DNA of 6,765 nucleotides from Pseudomonadota bacterium (lineage in GTDB: Bacteria > Pseudomonadota > Alphaproteobacteria > Sphingomonadales > Sphingomonadaceae). Below are positions 6,462 to 6,765 of the stretch, in pieces; positions within the stretch are counted from its first letter, which is position 1, and every line of letters starts with the position of its first letter. Location: positions 1 to 6,765 of the forward strand of contig JAKOWQ010000199.1 of the NCBI GenBank assembly GCA_029781465.1. The letters run 5' to 3'. The notes under the pieces are model-generated. The model searched no databases. It was not told the origin of the DNA and saw only the letters and a list, made by a program, of their open reading frames with translations. A program made the translations under genes and the position numbers.

Positions 6462-6548
6462 GCGGTCGTGGCGGAACTGGTAGACGCGCAACGTTGAGGT
6501 CGTTGTGGGCGAAAGCCCGTGGAAGTTCGAGTCTTCTCGACCGCACCA
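6462..6548 (+). tRNA. tRNA-Leu (anticodon GAG), CCA encoded
   Basis: The full cloverleaf is visible. The acceptor stem GCGGTCG (6462-6468) pairs with CGACCGC (6538-6544), followed by discriminator A and a genomic CCA (6546-6548). The D arm has the leucine-type GCGGAACTGGTAGACGC form. The anticodon stem CAACG/CGTTG (6489-6493 and 6501-6505) encloses the loop TTGAGGT, with anticodon GAG at 6496-6498, which reads CUC and CUU. A long class II variable arm (GGGC, GAAA loop, GCCC at 6507-6518) confirms a leucine-type tRNA. The T stem GGAAG/CTTCT, including one G-U pair, closes the loop TTCGAGT. No sign of disruption. Confidence 0.97.
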
Positions 6549-6576
6549 ATCCCTTGAAATGACGATGTGGTCTCGC

Positions 6577-6601
6577 CTTCGGGCGAACGCTCGCCCCGAA
6601 G
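6577..6601 (+). terminator. Hairpin downstream of tRNA-Leu, possible terminator without U-tract
   Basis: CTTCGGGCGA (6577-6586) pairs over 10 bp with TCGCCCCGAAG (6591-6601), with one bulged C at 6597 and an ACGC loop. An alternative smaller fold is a 5-bp TCGCC/GGCGA stem around a UUCG tetraloop (6573-6586). It lies 28 nt after the tRNA, where a terminator or 3'-processing signal would be expected. No T-run follows on either strand, so intrinsic termination is doubtful. Confidence 0.35.
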
Positions 6602-6685
6602 AAGTGCGACCGATGCCGAGGGGCGGCGGGAACTTGGTATGGTGCCCCCGGAATTGCCGGAATCGGTGTACTGTCAGTGACGTGA

Positions 6686-6708
6686 CCCCCTGGTTTCCAC
6701 CAGCGGGG
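6686..6708. other. Strong hairpin beside the right-edge reading frame
   Basis: CCCCCTGGT (6686-6694) pairs over 9 bp with ACCAG and GGGG (6699-6703 and 6705-6708), with one bulged C at 6704 and a TTCC loop. On the minus strand it begins 1 nt after the stop codon of the partial frame ending at 6710. It could be a 3' structure of that frame or part of an element's terminus. No T-run follows. Confidence 0.35.
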
Positions 6709-6709
6709 A

Positions 6710-6765
6710 TTAGAGCCCAGCAGCTTTGTTGCGCATGAGCGCAGTGTAAGCAATGGCCTGTGCAG
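6710..6765 (-). CDS. 3' end of an unidentified gene running off the right edge
   Basis: An open frame enters from the right edge and ends at TAA (6710-6712). Its last 17 complete codons give AQAIAYTALMRNKAAGL, which I cannot assign to a family. The alternating hydrophobic/basic helix-like tail would fit the C-terminus of a transposase or recombinase, but this is a guess. It is followed on its own strand by a strong hairpin, and about 43 nt beyond the stop by a TGTACTGTCAGTGAC stretch (6668-6682) that could be an element end. The adjacent DNA looks slightly less GC-rich than the rest of the window. The tail is too short to establish a real gene. Confidence 0.3.
   Translation of the reverse strand, partial: AQAIAYTALMRNKAAGL

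Noticed and set aside
6424..6753. Open frames across the tRNA-Leu gene on both strands
   Set aside because: They run through a perfectly folded tRNA gene and show no protein-like character.
1..6765. CRISPR array, toxin-antitoxin pair or phage-defence system
   Set aside because: No regularly spaced repeats and no paired small genes; recognisable genes are housekeeping, envelope or transport functions.

Overview
The window is very GC-rich and densely coded, and looks like chromosomal DNA from an alphaproteobacterium, most likely of the Sphingomonadales. This rests on high-GC codon use, an ftsE-ftsX-DUF218-acyltransferase cluster next to a divergent MJ0042 zinc-ribbon gene, and very short or overlapping gene junctions. 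The lineage is inferred from gene style and order, not from a database match.

Left edge: a prephenate/arogenate dehydrogenase gene (tyrosine synthesis, plus strand) that lacks only its first few codons. It converges on, and overlaps by 9 bp, the end of a five-gene minus-strand operon. In transcription order (right to left) the operon is ftsE, ftsX, a DUF218/YdcF-like membrane protein, a PlsC-type lysophospholipid acyltransferase and a divergent NRAMP-family metal transporter. Junctions run from a 4-nt overlap to a 2-nt gap, so the genes are very probably co-transcribed and largely translationally coupled. The first four fit an envelope-biogenesis and division module: an ABC-type regulator of cell-wall hydrolysis, a possible lipid-carrier or wall factor, and a phospholipid-synthesis enzyme. 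The transporter appears to be a tail-end addition.

Centre right: a 140-nt divergent intergenic region separates ftsE from a plus-strand gene for a membrane-anchored MJ0042 zinc-ribbon protein with a long Pro/Ala/acidic linker. A plausible promoter sits so close to its family-typical ATG that the mRNA may be leaderless. This gene converges on a small minus-strand ORF encoding a probable exported 71-residue protein of unknown function.

Right edge: a complete tRNA-Leu(GAG) gene with encoded CCA, then about 160 nt of non-coding DNA with two strong hairpins, each with one bulged C. At the edge is the 3' end of an unidentified minus-strand reading frame, possibly the start of an inserted element. 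Nothing in the window is clearly a new defence or mobile system. The points most worth checking are the divergent metal-site motifs of the NRAMP protein, the probable leaderless zinc-ribbon gene, and the right-edge element.
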